Source of the DNA: CADCWK01 sp035944555 | GTDB lineage: Bacteria > Chloroflexota > Chloroflexia > Thermomicrobiales > UBA6265 | DNA length: 64,000 bases | Direction: 5' to 3' | Assembly: GCA_035944555.1 (NCBI GenBank) | Contig: DASZAY010000026.1 | Coordinates: forward strand, 349,693 to 413,692 | Part shown: in pieces, positions 18,505 through 27,305 of the stretch | Position numbering within the stretch: position 1 is the first letter of the stretch | Layout: each line of letters opens with the position of its first letter | Translations under genes and position numbers: made by a program | The notes under the pieces: generated by a model | Told to the model about the DNA's origin: nothing | The model's input: the letters and a program-made list of their open reading frames with translations, nothing else | Databases searched by the model: none

Positions 18505-18591
18505 GGGTACGAACCTCCTGGTTGATCATGGGGATCGCGTCCTGCTCCGACGCGGCCTGGCCGACCTTCGGCTGGTCGATGCGGGAGGAGC

Positions 18592-20664
18592 TTACCGTCC
18601 CCCGGTACCGGCCCGCCCATGGAGCGTGGCGAAACTCTCCTCGAGCAGCGCCTCCTGTTCGTCGTCCGGCTGATGGAACGCCGCGGACACGACCACGCTG
18701 AGCAGGATCATGTCGAAGACGGCCCAGACCACGTTGATCACGATCGGGACCGGCTCACCGATCCCGAGCACCAGCCGGGTCAGCCCGATGAGCACCGCGA
18801 CGGTCAACACGACCATGCAGATCAGCTGGACACGGATCAGCTGCAGGGAAACGCCACCCTGTCGGGTCTTGGGAGTAACGACGAAGCCCAGCTTCTTCCC
18901 AAGGAAGACACTGCTGAACGCACTGGTGACGGACTTGATCCAGATCGGAAACAGCGCGAGGCTGTACTGCTGGCCGCGCCAGGTCGTGATGCCCCAGCCG
19001 ATCACGATGAACAGCAGCTGGTTGACGATCAGATACGGGATCAGGCGTCCGAAGAACTCACTGGACCATGCCTCGACGGGCGACCAGCCGAACAGGAGCC
19101 CGACCGCGGGCGAGAGCAGGTAGACCGGCGCGAAGAACCCGGCCAGGTACGTCCACATCGTCGAGAAATAGGCAAGTCGCTGCATCAGACGCAGACCCGG
19201 GAACGTGAACGGGTTCTCCCGGAACATCACCTGGATGGTGCCCTGAGCCCAGCGCAACCGTTGCTGGAGCGCGGTCCGGAGGTCCTCGGGCGCGAGTCCG
19301 TGGGCCAGGATCTTGGAGTGGAACACCGATTTGTAGCCGAGCGCGTGCATGCGCATCGCCGTCGCCATGTCCTCCGTCACGGAGATGGTCGAGAACGGCA
19401 TGATCGCGGTTGCCTCGAAGGCTCGGTCCACGTCGACCCGAAGCAGCAACTCGCGGATCTCGGCGATGGCCTGCAACGGCGATGCCTGGCGGCTGGTAAG
19501 CCGGTCAGCCGCTTCCGGGTCCTCCAGCAGGGCGGTCAGCCGGTCGGTGACGTCGCCGAGATCCTCCAGCCCGGGAATGTCGTTGAGGTCCCGGGCGATG
19601 CTGGCCAGGTCGGCATCGACGATGGAGCGGGCAGACGCCTGGGCCTGACGCTGGAACCGGTAGGTCAGTTCGGCCAGTGGCACGCCACTGTTCAGCCCAT
19701 GGCGTGCCTCGGCGATCGGTTCGCGCAGCGCCCGCACCGCCGCCAGCAACTCCAGGTCGCCTCGCCGGTCCAGGTCACGCTCGACCTGGTTGAGCCGCCG
19801 GGTGGCCTCGTTCAGGATCGCCTGCAACTGGCGCCGCAGGTCGCGAACGTAGTTGACCAGGCCGATATGGCTGAGAGCCTCCCGGCGCAGGACCGCATTG
19901 GACCCGCAGAAGAAGGCCGCGTTCCAGCCGTCCTTGGCCTCCTGGATCGGTCCGTAGAACAGCGGCGCCTGTGACCCGAACGGGTCGCCTTCCGGAACAT
20001 TCTTGAACCACTGCGGGGTCTGGACGAAGGCGACCTTCGGGTCCCGGAAGTAGCCCAGCGTCTCGTCCAGGATCTCCGGCAGGACGACCTGGTCGGCGTC
20101 CAGGATCAGGAGGAAGTCGCCCTCGGTCTGCTCCAGCGCGTTGATCAGGTTGCCGGCCTTGGCGTGCCGGTCCTGTCCCTGCCAGGCCGCGGACCGGGTC
20201 AGGTAGCCCGAGCCGATCTCGGCGGCCATTGCGCGCATCTCCGGGTTGTTCCCGTCGTCGCAGATGTAGACCCGCGATGGGTGCTTCAGCCGCAGCGCGG
20301 CTTCGGCCGTCTCCCGGACCAGTTCGACCGGCTCGTTGTAGCAGCAGATCAGCACATCGACCGTCTCATCGCCCTGCTTCGCCGGGCTCCCGATCCGCCT
20401 GTGCCATCGCCACATACTGCTGCCGAACAGGCAGGCGTCGATAAAGCTGTAGGTCTCGGCCGCCAGCAGCGCCAGTGCCAGGGGCCAGTAGTCCCAGTTG
20501 ATCGAGGCCGCGTAGCGCCACGAGAGGTAGTAGATCCCGAGGGCGAAGTTGACGAGGATCAGGATCCGGATCAGGTACTGCCGGGTCATCATCCGGCGCC
20601 AGGCATGCTGTTCCGTCGTAGTCAGGAGGTCAGGACCACCGATGACCTCGGTCGCGGCGCTCAC
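18592..20664 (-). CDS. BcsA-like family 2 glycosyltransferase (cellulose or related beta-glucan synthase)
   Basis: 690 residues from GTG 20664; its GTGA overlaps the stop of the BcsB-like gene by four bases. The frame stays open to 21723, but that part is antisense-like Arg-rich shadow. Two N-terminal membrane helices precede the GT-A domain: CDDGNN at 135-140, LDAD at 188-191, QTPQWF at 215-220, FCGSNAVLRREAL at 252-264, SVTED at 428-432 and the QQRLRW motif at 467-472. At least five helices follow, then KLGFVVTPKTRQGG. Between GSNAV and TED lies a ~145-residue helical insertion (about 272-416). There is no PilZ c-di-GMP domain. Confidence 0.9.
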   Translation of the reverse strand: MSAATEVIGGPDLLTTTEQHAWRRMMTRQYLIRILILVNFALGIYYLSWRYAASINWDYWPLALALLAAETYSFIDACLFGSSMWRWHRRIGSPAKQGDETVDVLICCYNEPVELVRETAEAALRLKHPSRVYICDDGNNPEMRAMAAEIGSGYLTRSAAWQGQDRHAKAGNLINALEQTEGDFLLILDADQVVLPEILDETLGYFRDPKVAFVQTPQWFKNVPEGDPFGSQAPLFYGPIQEAKDGWNAAFFCGSNAVLRREALSHIGLVNYVRDLRRQLQAILNEATRRLNQVERDLDRRGDLELLAAVRALREPIAEARHGLNSGVPLAELTYRFQRQAQASARSIVDADLASIARDLNDIPGLEDLGDVTDRLTALLEDPEAADRLTSRQASPLQAIAEIRELLLRVDVDRAFEATAIMPFSTISVTEDMATAMRMHALGYKSVFHSKILAHGLAPEDLRTALQQRLRWAQGTIQVMFRENPFTFPGLRLMQRLAYFSTMWTYLAGFFAPVYLLSPAVGLLFGWSPVEAWSSEFFGRLIPYLIVNQLLFIVIGWGITTWRGQQYSLALFPIWIKSVTSAFSSVFLGKKLGFVVTPKTRQGGVSLQLIRVQLICMVVLTVAVLIGLTRLVLGIGEPVPIVINVVWAVFDMILLSVVVSAAFHQPDDEQEALLEESFATLHGRAGTGGR

Positions 20665-22928
20665 CCGCGCCGCCCAACCCGGACCCAGCGCAGCGCGACG
20701 ACACCGACGACCAGCGCGATGAAGGCGACGAGCAGGATCACACCAACGACCTGCCAGACCGGAATCCGCTCGATCCAGGTCCGGTCCTCCGGGACGACGA
20801 AGGGCGCGAGATCGGCCGGTACTGCATTGCCCGTATCGCTCACGGCGACGCTCTGGGAGATGTCTCCCGCATCGACGACGACCTGCGTCCCCTGCATCCC
20901 GATCAGCGACTCCGCGCGGCCGAGTGCGATCGCACCATAGCCAACCCCTGTACCGTTGGCCCCGTTCCCCGCGACGACGATCAGTTCGCGATCGTCCGAC
21001 CACGGCGACGTCATCTGGGTCAGAGTCGCGGCCCCGCCGGTCGATCCTGCCGGAACGACCGGGGGATCGACGACGAATGTCCCTTCGACACCGGTGAGCA
21101 ATCCATTGCGATCGGGACCACCGATCGCGACGACCGACGCGGCGGAGCGCTGATCTTCGGTCAAGGCGCCTGCCATGGCGACGACCGGACTGGCCGGCAT
21201 ACCAAAGGCATCCCATCGGCCGAACGCCGCCGCCGCTATCATCCCGGCGCCGAGTTCTTCGGGCGTTGCCTCGTCCGGCAAGGCGATCACGGGCGGGGCG
21301 ATATCGGTGTCCGGCTGATCGCGCTCGATCTCGGGCACCGCGTGGTTGGGTACGAAGCCCGCCGGGAAGCGACCAAGGTCGTGGCCGGAGTACGGTGTCG
21401 CCGGCAGGATCCACGCCGAATCGGTCTGCAGGCTGGCCCAGACGCTGTCGGGGTTGACCGCCTCGCAGGTCTCGGTCGGAAGGTCGAGGAAGACCCGGAT
21501 CTGCAGATCGAGCTGCCGGATCGGCTGACCGTCCAGTCCGGTCGTCAGCTCCTCGCCGGGCAGGACGAAGACGTAGCGGTCGACATCCCCGTCTGTGGCG
21601 CGCAGCGCCTGGGCGCCGAGATCGATCCCGTTGACTGTCGCGCGGACCCACGAGGTCTCCAGGCGGATCCCCGGCGAGATGTCCAGCGCCAGCTGCAGCG
21701 TGCCGCCATTGCCGAGATCCCAACCGGCGGGGCGCTCGAACGGCAGGTCGATGAAATGCTCGCCGGTACCTGTCACGTCCCGGATACCGACGCCGAGTTG
21801 CTGGAAGCTGGCCGCGCCTGACTCCCAGGCCCGAGCCGGTTCGGGGGCGACCGGCCCACCGGCCGTGACCATCACGGCCTGGACATCGAAGCCGTCCTGC
21901 CCTGGCGTTCCGGCGACCTCGACCAGGCGGTTGGCCGCGAGGCGGACCGCATCAGGCGTCGTGCCGCTGACGAGCAGCTGCGGGGTCGGGCCGTCACGGA
22001 GCGCGATCACCCCGGCGCCGTCCGGCACGGGCTGGCCGTCCAGCGTGAAGGCCGCGCCGTCCCACGCCAGGGGCCCCCAGCCCTCGCCCAGCGGCAGGTC
22101 GGCGCCGGGTCCGACCAGCATGGCTGGCTGATCAGACGGGAGCTCGGTGTCACCGACTCCGGAAACCAGATCCGCGTCCTGGTAGGCCGCGCCCGCCCAG
22201 CGGCCCCACGCGTAGGCTGCGGTCCCGGCTGCCGCCAGGGTCGTCCCGTCCGGGGCCGACGGCACGATCAGCCGGGGCGGTGCGGTAGGCCCCTGCTCCC
22301 GGGAGAGGAACAGGCTGGGCAGGTCGGACAGCAGGGCCGTCCCGGCCGCGCCCGTGACGTCATAGGCGCTGGTCGCGTGGATCGTCGCCCACTGCGCCGG
22401 GTTATCAACGACTTCACAGGTATCTGTGGTCAGACGCAGGTAGAAGCTGACCTGAACCGGGATGGTGCCTCCGGAGACCTCGACGGCCGGCAACGCGACG
22501 ACGAGTTGCCCCCCGGACTGCGTTTCCGGAGTGAGCCGGGCACTGGCCAGTGCCTGTCCGCCGACCGAAACAGTCAGCGTCGAAAGCTCCGGGACAAGCA
22601 GCGGGGAGTGGCTGTAGTTCAGCCGCAGCTCGCCGCTCTCGATCTCGCGGACGGACGACGGCGCAGGCAGGAAGAGCGTCGTTCCGGCGTACATGCCGGT
22701 AACGGTCACATCGGAATACCCGACGGCGGCGAGCGTGCCAGGCGTGGCGGCGATCGGCGTGCCGGCGGATGGGGTCCCCGCGGTGGGCGAGGGGGCTCCC
22801 GGCGTCGCGATCTGCCGACTGGAGACCGGGACGGCCAGGACCATGGTGACCAGCAGGAGGACTGCCGTCGCCAGGACCAGGCAACGGAGCCGGGCTGGTG
22901 TCGAGCCTCTGGACCGGAAACTCGTCAT
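20661..22928 (-). CDS. BcsB-like cellulose synthase regulatory/periplasmic subunit
   Basis: 755 residues with an N-terminal signal or anchor (residues 16-34), a large extracytoplasmic beta-rich region, and one C-terminal helix (VWQVVGVILLVAFIALVVGV) followed by basic residues, which is the BcsB topology. Two similar carbohydrate-binding halves are visible, each with a Thr-Cys-Glu motif (TDTCEVVDNPAQWATI near 165 and TETCEAVNPDSVWASL near 500). BcsB anchors and guides the glucan chain leaving BcsA. ATGA overlaps connect it to both neighbours: the phosphatase upstream and the synthase downstream. Confidence 0.85.
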   Translation of the reverse strand: MTSFRSRGSTPARLRCLVLATAVLLLVTMVLAVPVSSRQIATPGAPSPTAGTPSAGTPIAATPGTLAAVGYSDVTVTGMYAGTTLFLPAPSSVREIESGELRLNYSHSPLLVPELSTLTVSVGGQALASARLTPETQSGGQLVVALPAVEVSGGTIPVQVSFYLRLTTDTCEVVDNPAQWATIHATSAYDVTGAAGTALLSDLPSLFLSREQGPTAPPRLIVPSAPDGTTLAAAGTAAYAWGRWAGAAYQDADLVSGVGDTELPSDQPAMLVGPGADLPLGEGWGPLAWDGAAFTLDGQPVPDGAGVIALRDGPTPQLLVSGTTPDAVRLAANRLVEVAGTPGQDGFDVQAVMVTAGGPVAPEPARAWESGAASFQQLGVGIRDVTGTGEHFIDLPFERPAGWDLGNGGTLQLALDISPGIRLETSWVRATVNGIDLGAQALRATDGDVDRYVFVLPGEELTTGLDGQPIRQLDLQIRVFLDLPTETCEAVNPDSVWASLQTDSAWILPATPYSGHDLGRFPAGFVPNHAVPEIERDQPDTDIAPPVIALPDEATPEELGAGMIAAAAFGRWDAFGMPASPVVAMAGALTEDQRSAASVVAIGGPDRNGLLTGVEGTFVVDPPVVPAGSTGGAATLTQMTSPWSDDRELIVVAGNGANGTGVGYGAIALGRAESLIGMQGTQVVVDAGDISQSVAVSDTGNAVPADLAPFVVPEDRTWIERIPVWQVVGVILLVAFIALVVGVVALRWVRVGRRG

Positions 22929-25309
22929 GACGCGCTTTCCTCTCGCTGGACGAAGATCAGGGTCAGATCATCAGGACGGGCAGCGCCGGTGGTCGTTATC
23001 TCGACCAGGCGTCGGAGCATCGCGTCCGGGTCAGCCTCTTTCCGGAGGATCTCACCGATCGCTGCCGGGTCATCGAGACCGAGTTCCGGCCGGGCATCTG
23101 GCAACCCGTCACTGTAGATCAACAGGGTGTCGCCTGGCTCCAGGCTGGCGACGCGGGCGGAGTAGATGGCGTCCGGGTCGATCCCGATCGGGAGCCCTCG
23201 CTTCTCGGGCAGATCTACCGTCCGGTCGCGCCGGAGGATCAGTGCCAGGCCATGGCCAGCGTCGACATACTCCATGGTGCCGTCCGTCGAAAGATCGACC
23301 TGGAACAGCGTGACGAATGAATCAGATCGCTCGAGATCGTCGCTGAGCGCCCGGTTCACCGTCGTTACCGCCTCATCGCCCGGTCGGTCGACGACCGAGC
23401 GCAACGCCGACCGGGCCGTCGTCATTAGAAGCGCTGCTGACATGCCCTTGCCGGTCACGTCGCCCAGGGATAGCCGAACCTGACCGGGGCGACCCGGCAG
23501 GTCTGTCCAGTCATAGAAGTCGCCCCCCACCTCCCGGGCCGGTTGGCAGATCGCCGCAAAGGAGAATCCGGGAAGCTCCGGCATCTGCCGGGGGATCAGT
23601 TGCGCCTGGATCCTGGCGGCGCGGGAAAGTTCCTCCCGCAGCTCGTCGAGAAGCCGCTGACGCTCCTGCAACAGCCGCTGGCGCTCGGTGATATCCCGCG
23701 CGATGGTCGAGGATCCGATGATCTGGCCGTCCGTGTCCCGGATCGGGGAGACGCTGATAGCGACATCCAGGCATTCGCCAGCCCGGTTCAGGCGACGCGT
23801 CTCGACGGAATCGACCCGCTCGCCGGCATTGACGCGCGCGGTGATCGCGGCCAGCTCGGCCTTGAGATCGGACGGGACGAGCCGGTTGATCGGTTTCCCC
23901 ACCATCTCGCTGGCGTCGAAGCCGAAGAGCCTGGCGGATGCCGGGTTCCAGCTGGTGATCACCCCGTCAAGGGTCCGGCCATAGATAGCGTCCTGCGAGT
24001 TTTCGATGATCGACGCCATCCGGGCGTTCTCGACGTCCTTCTTGCGCCGCTCCGTGATGTTGGCCGACAGGCCGCCGACGAACGTCCGCCCCTTCGCGTC
24101 GGTGAAGGGGAACTTCATCGAGTACCAGTACTGCCGGTTGGCGCTACCGGGCCGAGCCCGGTCGTCGACGACCTCGACGAACTCGCTCGGCTGCCCACTG
24201 GCCACGATTTGCCGGTCGTTCTCCATGACCTTGGCAGCCTGGTCCGCCGGCAGCCAGTCGGCGTCTGTCCGTCCCTCCAGCCACTGGGCGTCGAGATTGA
24301 ACGCCCGCTGGAAGACGTCATTGACGTAGACGTAGCGGTGATCCTCGTCCTTCATGTAGGCCACGAGCGGGCTGTTATCCATGAAGGCATTGAACAGCCG
24401 CTCGCTCTCGCGTAGCCGGTCCAGTGCCACCCGCTGCTCGTCGATATCCCGGAAGCCGCAGCGGATCCCCCGCCACTCGCCCTCCGGCGACGTCAGCGGA
24501 CCAAAGGTGATCCCCATCCAGCGGTAACCACGATCCCGGGTGTGGTAGCGGGCGTCGATCATCGACTCCTCGCCCGCGAGTGCGGCCACCCATGCCTCAT
24601 CATGCCGGTGCTGATCATCCGGGTGGACCAGGGTCGCTCCGGGCAGGCGATACTCGCGGACGAACTCGTCCGGCGAGACGCCGAGAACCCGCTGGACGGA
24701 CGGGCTGACGTACTCCGGGACCCCGTGGGCATCGAGAACCTGGAGGACTCCGGCTCCTCGCTCGGCCAGTAGCCGATAGCGCTCCTCGGCCCGGGCCCGC
24801 GCCTCAGCCTCCCGGTCGCGCTCGATCTGGGTGGCCAGAAGGCGCGACAGCACCGTCATCGACTTGGTCTGCATGTCGTTGATCCGGCCTGGATTCGGGT
24901 CGCTGGCGCACAGCGTCCCGTAGACCGTATCGTCAGACAGCGTGATTGGAACGCCGATATAGGATTGGATGTTGAAGGACTGGGCTGCGACAGACTGGCG
25001 TAGGAACAGATCCTTGGCGACATCGTTGATGATCAACGGCTTGGGATGGTCGCCAGCGAGGACCCCGGCACAGAACGTATCGGTCAGCGGCGCCCGGTCA
25101 CCGGCCGAGACTCCGCTTCCGTTGGGCTCGTCGTGGGCGGCAACGATCGACAGCTGATCGTTCTCGACCCGCGAGACCCACGTCGTCGGCATCCCGGTCA
25201 CGTCGGCAATCAGGTTGAGAATGGCGCGGACCGCTTCGTCCGATGTCGAGAATCGCTGGACTGCGAGGTCCGAGAGTCGATCAAGCGCTTCCAACGATTG
25301 TGCTCCCAC
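22925..25309 (-). CDS. GAF-PAS-PAS-PAS-SpoIIE (PP2C-type) serine phosphatase
   Basis: 794 residues from GTG 25309, chosen because GAGGTG lies seven bases upstream; the frame is open further but without a site. An N-terminal GAF domain (residues ~10-170) precedes three PAS domains (~180-300, ~305-430, ~435-555, the last with SIIENSQDAIYGRTLDGVI), a coiled linker, and a SpoIIE phosphatase domain with AREVGGDFYDW, LSLGDVTGKGMSAALLM, IYSDGLPDARPE and RPDDLTLIFVQ. There is no membrane span, so it senses cytoplasmic signals. It heads the operon and should dephosphorylate the STAS protein encoded three genes downstream. Confidence 0.92.
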   Translation of the reverse strand: MGAQSLEALDRLSDLAVQRFSTSDEAVRAILNLIADVTGMPTTWVSRVENDQLSIVAAHDEPNGSGVSAGDRAPLTDTFCAGVLAGDHPKPLIINDVAKDLFLRQSVAAQSFNIQSYIGVPITLSDDTVYGTLCASDPNPGRINDMQTKSMTVLSRLLATQIERDREAEARARAEERYRLLAERGAGVLQVLDAHGVPEYVSPSVQRVLGVSPDEFVREYRLPGATLVHPDDQHRHDEAWVAALAGEESMIDARYHTRDRGYRWMGITFGPLTSPEGEWRGIRCGFRDIDEQRVALDRLRESERLFNAFMDNSPLVAYMKDEDHRYVYVNDVFQRAFNLDAQWLEGRTDADWLPADQAAKVMENDRQIVASGQPSEFVEVVDDRARPGSANRQYWYSMKFPFTDAKGRTFVGGLSANITERRKKDVENARMASIIENSQDAIYGRTLDGVITSWNPASARLFGFDASEMVGKPINRLVPSDLKAELAAITARVNAGERVDSVETRRLNRAGECLDVAISVSPIRDTDGQIIGSSTIARDITERQRLLQERQRLLDELREELSRAARIQAQLIPRQMPELPGFSFAAICQPAREVGGDFYDWTDLPGRPGQVRLSLGDVTGKGMSAALLMTTARSALRSVVDRPGDEAVTTVNRALSDDLERSDSFVTLFQVDLSTDGTMEYVDAGHGLALILRRDRTVDLPEKRGLPIGIDPDAIYSARVASLEPGDTLLIYSDGLPDARPELGLDDPAAIGEILRKEADPDAMLRRLVEITTTGAARPDDLTLIFVQREESAS

Positions 25310-25608
25310 CCCCTGGCACCTCGTGAGTGAACGTACTCCGCCGAGCTGCCGGATTAACGATACGTCTCGGCCAACGCCGTTCCTATAGCCCACCAGGGGC
25401 AATAAACCGGAACTTCCGGCGCAACCGGGGCGTTGACCGAACATTCTAGCGAATCGATCGTCGAAATGGTCACGTGAGGCGGTAATCCTCGCATTACCGG
25501 ATCTGACGCCACCACTATCTCGAGATGAGGCCCCAGCCGTCGAACGGTGCCCGACGGGCCATTCCGAACTCACCCGCGACGATTGGCCCCGGCCATGGAG
25601 AAGCTGCC
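25310..25608. other. Divergent intergenic region
   Basis: This ~300-bp region must contain the promoters of the phosphatase/synthase operon (minus) and the ABM gene (plus). I see no convincing -35/-10 pair or operator dyad. Confidence 0.5.
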
Positions 25609-25944
25609 ATGATCCTTGAGGCTGCCCTGCTCGACCTGCGTGACGACACTGAGGAGACGGCGGTTGCCTTTGAGGCTGCCTTTCGGCGAGCCGCGCCGCT
25701 GATCGCCGCGTCGCCCGGCTACCAGTCGTTGACCCTCCAGCGTCGCATCGACGCGCCGGGACGCTATCTGCTCCTGGTCGGCTGGGACACCCTCGAGGAT
25801 CACACCATCGGGTTCCGACAGTCTCCCGCATACCAGGAATGGAAGGCGCTCCTCCATCACTTCTACGACCCGTTCCCGGTCGTCGAGCACTTCGAGCGAG
25901 TCGATCTCACGACGGTGCCCACGTCTCCCGCTCCGAGGCCGTGA
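25609..25944 (+). CDS. Antibiotic-biosynthesis-monooxygenase (ABM)-fold protein
   Basis: 111 residues from ATG 25609 (MILEAALLDLRDD) with GGAG eleven bases upstream. The dimeric ferredoxin-like fold is suggested by FRRAAPLIAASPGYQSLTLQ, RYLLLVGWDTLEDHTIGFR and the ending SPAYQEWKALLHHFYDPFP. The family includes heme-degrading and quinone monooxygenases as well as proteins of unknown role, so the substrate is not predicted. It is a single gene divergent from the phosphatase. Confidence 0.8.
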   Translation: MILEAALLDLRDDTEETAVAFEAAFRRAAPLIAASPGYQSLTLQRRIDAPGRYLLLVGWDTLEDHTIGFRQSPAYQEWKALLHHFYDPFPVVEHFERVDLTTVPTSPAPRP

Positions 25945-26065
25945 AACCTTCCCGGCAAGGGAACCCGGCACCCTCCAGTGTCGGTGGCCGTGTACGGGGT
26001 AACCGGTACCCCATGACCGGCAGGGCAGTCGTCAGGACGGACCATGTCCTGCCGGGAGTCGCCGT

Positions 26066-26123
26066 AACCAGGAGAAGAGCGGGCGCCACACTGTCTCGCG
26101 TGGCGCCCGCTCTTCTCCTGGTT
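26066..26123. terminator. Bidirectional terminator
   Basis: A perfect 23-bp stem (arms 26066-26088 and 26101-26123, 12-base loop) between convergent genes. Confidence 0.85.
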
Positions 26124-26157
26124 CGATTGGGGATCCCTGACGACCTAGCCAGGCCTG

Positions 26158-26658
26158 TCAGGCACCAACGAGCCCGAATGAGCCGCCAGAGCGCCGGATG
26201 GAGGAATAGGTCGGTGGTGACGGCGGCATCGGGTCCGGTCGGCGTGTCTCAGGTGCCTTGGCCATGCGGCCGGACCCACCGGACTCGCCCGATGAGCCAC
26301 CCGGGGAATGACTGATCGTCTGATTGATCATCCGGAGCAAGCGCTCAAGGTCGAATGGCTTGCTGATGAACTGGATCGGTCCGTCGACGGCTTCGTCCCA
26401 GCGGACGGCAGCGCTCATCAGGATGACCGGGATGGCCGAGTAGGTCGGGTGCTCCTGAAGCTGGCGCACCACTTCCCGGCCGTCGAGACCGGGCATCATG
26501 ATGTCCATGAGGACCAGATCAGGACGGGTCCGGTGGATGTGTTGAAGTGCCTCGGCGCCGTTGTGGGCACAGACGGGCCAGTAGCCTTCGTCCTCGAGGA
26601 ACTCCTGGATGAATTCACAGATGGTCGGTTCATCGTCGACGACGAGGATTCGATGCAT
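26158..26658 (-). CDS. Single-domain response regulator (REC) with low-complexity tail
   Basis: 166 residues. A canonical receiver domain covers residues 1-118: acidic pair in ILVVDDEPTI, phospho-acceptor Asp in DLVLMDIMMPGLDG, Ser in VILMSAAV, and Lys in FISKPFDLERLL. The remaining ~48 residues are Gly/Ser/Pro-rich with no output domain. No histidine kinase gene is adjacent. It may act by protein-protein contact or as a phosphotransfer intermediate. Confidence 0.92.
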   Translation of the reverse strand: MHRILVVDDEPTICEFIQEFLEDEGYWPVCAHNGAEALQHIHRTRPDLVLMDIMMPGLDGREVVRQLQEHPTYSAIPVILMSAAVRWDEAVDGPIQFISKPFDLERLLRMINQTISHSPGGSSGESGGSGRMAKAPETRRPDPMPPSPPTYSSIRRSGGSFGLVGA

Positions 26659-26961
26659 TGGACGATGCCTTCCTTCGGACAGGAAGTCGGACCGGCAGGT
26701 ATTGCGGTCGTCATTCCGGTGTCCTCTGGGTTCTGCCGGTACCGCGGCTACGACTGAATGGCGGTTGGGGGTACCGATCAGAGGGTGAAGCCAGGCTGGA
26801 TCAGTACGGACATCCGTCTGGCGAGAGACTGGTGTGAGAAGAACGGTTGCAGATCCGGGATATCCCGGTACTGACGTACCGTAAAGCAGAATCGGTGCCG
26901 CGCCTGTTCGTCCCGGTGGAGCCGGGCCGAAAGGACCAGACCATGCCAGGCCGAAGCTCGA
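26659..26961. other. Intergenic region
   Basis: This ~300-bp region has no supported gene. It holds a 14-bp perfect palindrome, CCGGGATATCCCGG (26855-26868), of unknown role. Confidence 0.4.
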
Positions 26962-27213
26962 TCAGCTAGCGGAAATCTCGACGCCATAGGTCTTCGCGGC
27001 TCGTCGGATCCGCCTCTTGATCGTCTCGACTTCGTCGGGGTCGTACTTGTCGGCGTTGCGCTGCTGGTTGATGTAGCTCCACGCCGAGCGCACGTGTTCG
27101 GCGTTCTCGAGCGGGTACTTCTTGTTGGTCGGATCAGCGAAGGTCACGTCGCCGTACTCACGCAGCCCGTCCTTCGGGATGACATCGTCGCGGCGATGAA
27201 TGTAGTTGCTCAT
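26962..27213 (-). CDS. Small conserved protein, DUF6582-like
   Basis: 83 residues with a strong AGGAGAGG site upstream on the minus strand. The core DVTFADPTNKKYPLENAEHV and SAWSYINQQRNADKY resembles small proteins annotated as DUF6582, whose role is unknown. It is basic, soluble and probably helical at the C-terminus (TIKRRIRRAAKTYGVEIS). It lies 92 bp after the Rad50-like gene on the same strand and could belong to that transcript. Confidence 0.65.
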   Translation of the reverse strand: MSNYIHRRDDVIPKDGLREYGDVTFADPTNKKYPLENAEHVRSAWSYINQQRNADKYDPDEVETIKRRIRRAAKTYGVEISAS

Positions 27214-27305
27214 GGTTCAAAACCTCTCCTGGCGTCGGGACGCTGTTTGGAGAAGCAGGACGCAGACGGAGTGCCGGGACCGAAACGCGGCTCCCGGCAT
27301 CCCTC

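Noticed and set aside
20665..21723. N-terminal extension of the BcsA-like frame by ~350 codons
   Set aside because: It lies antisense-like across the BcsB gene in another frame and is Arg-rich. The GTG at 20664 with GTGA overlap gives the normal BcsA start.
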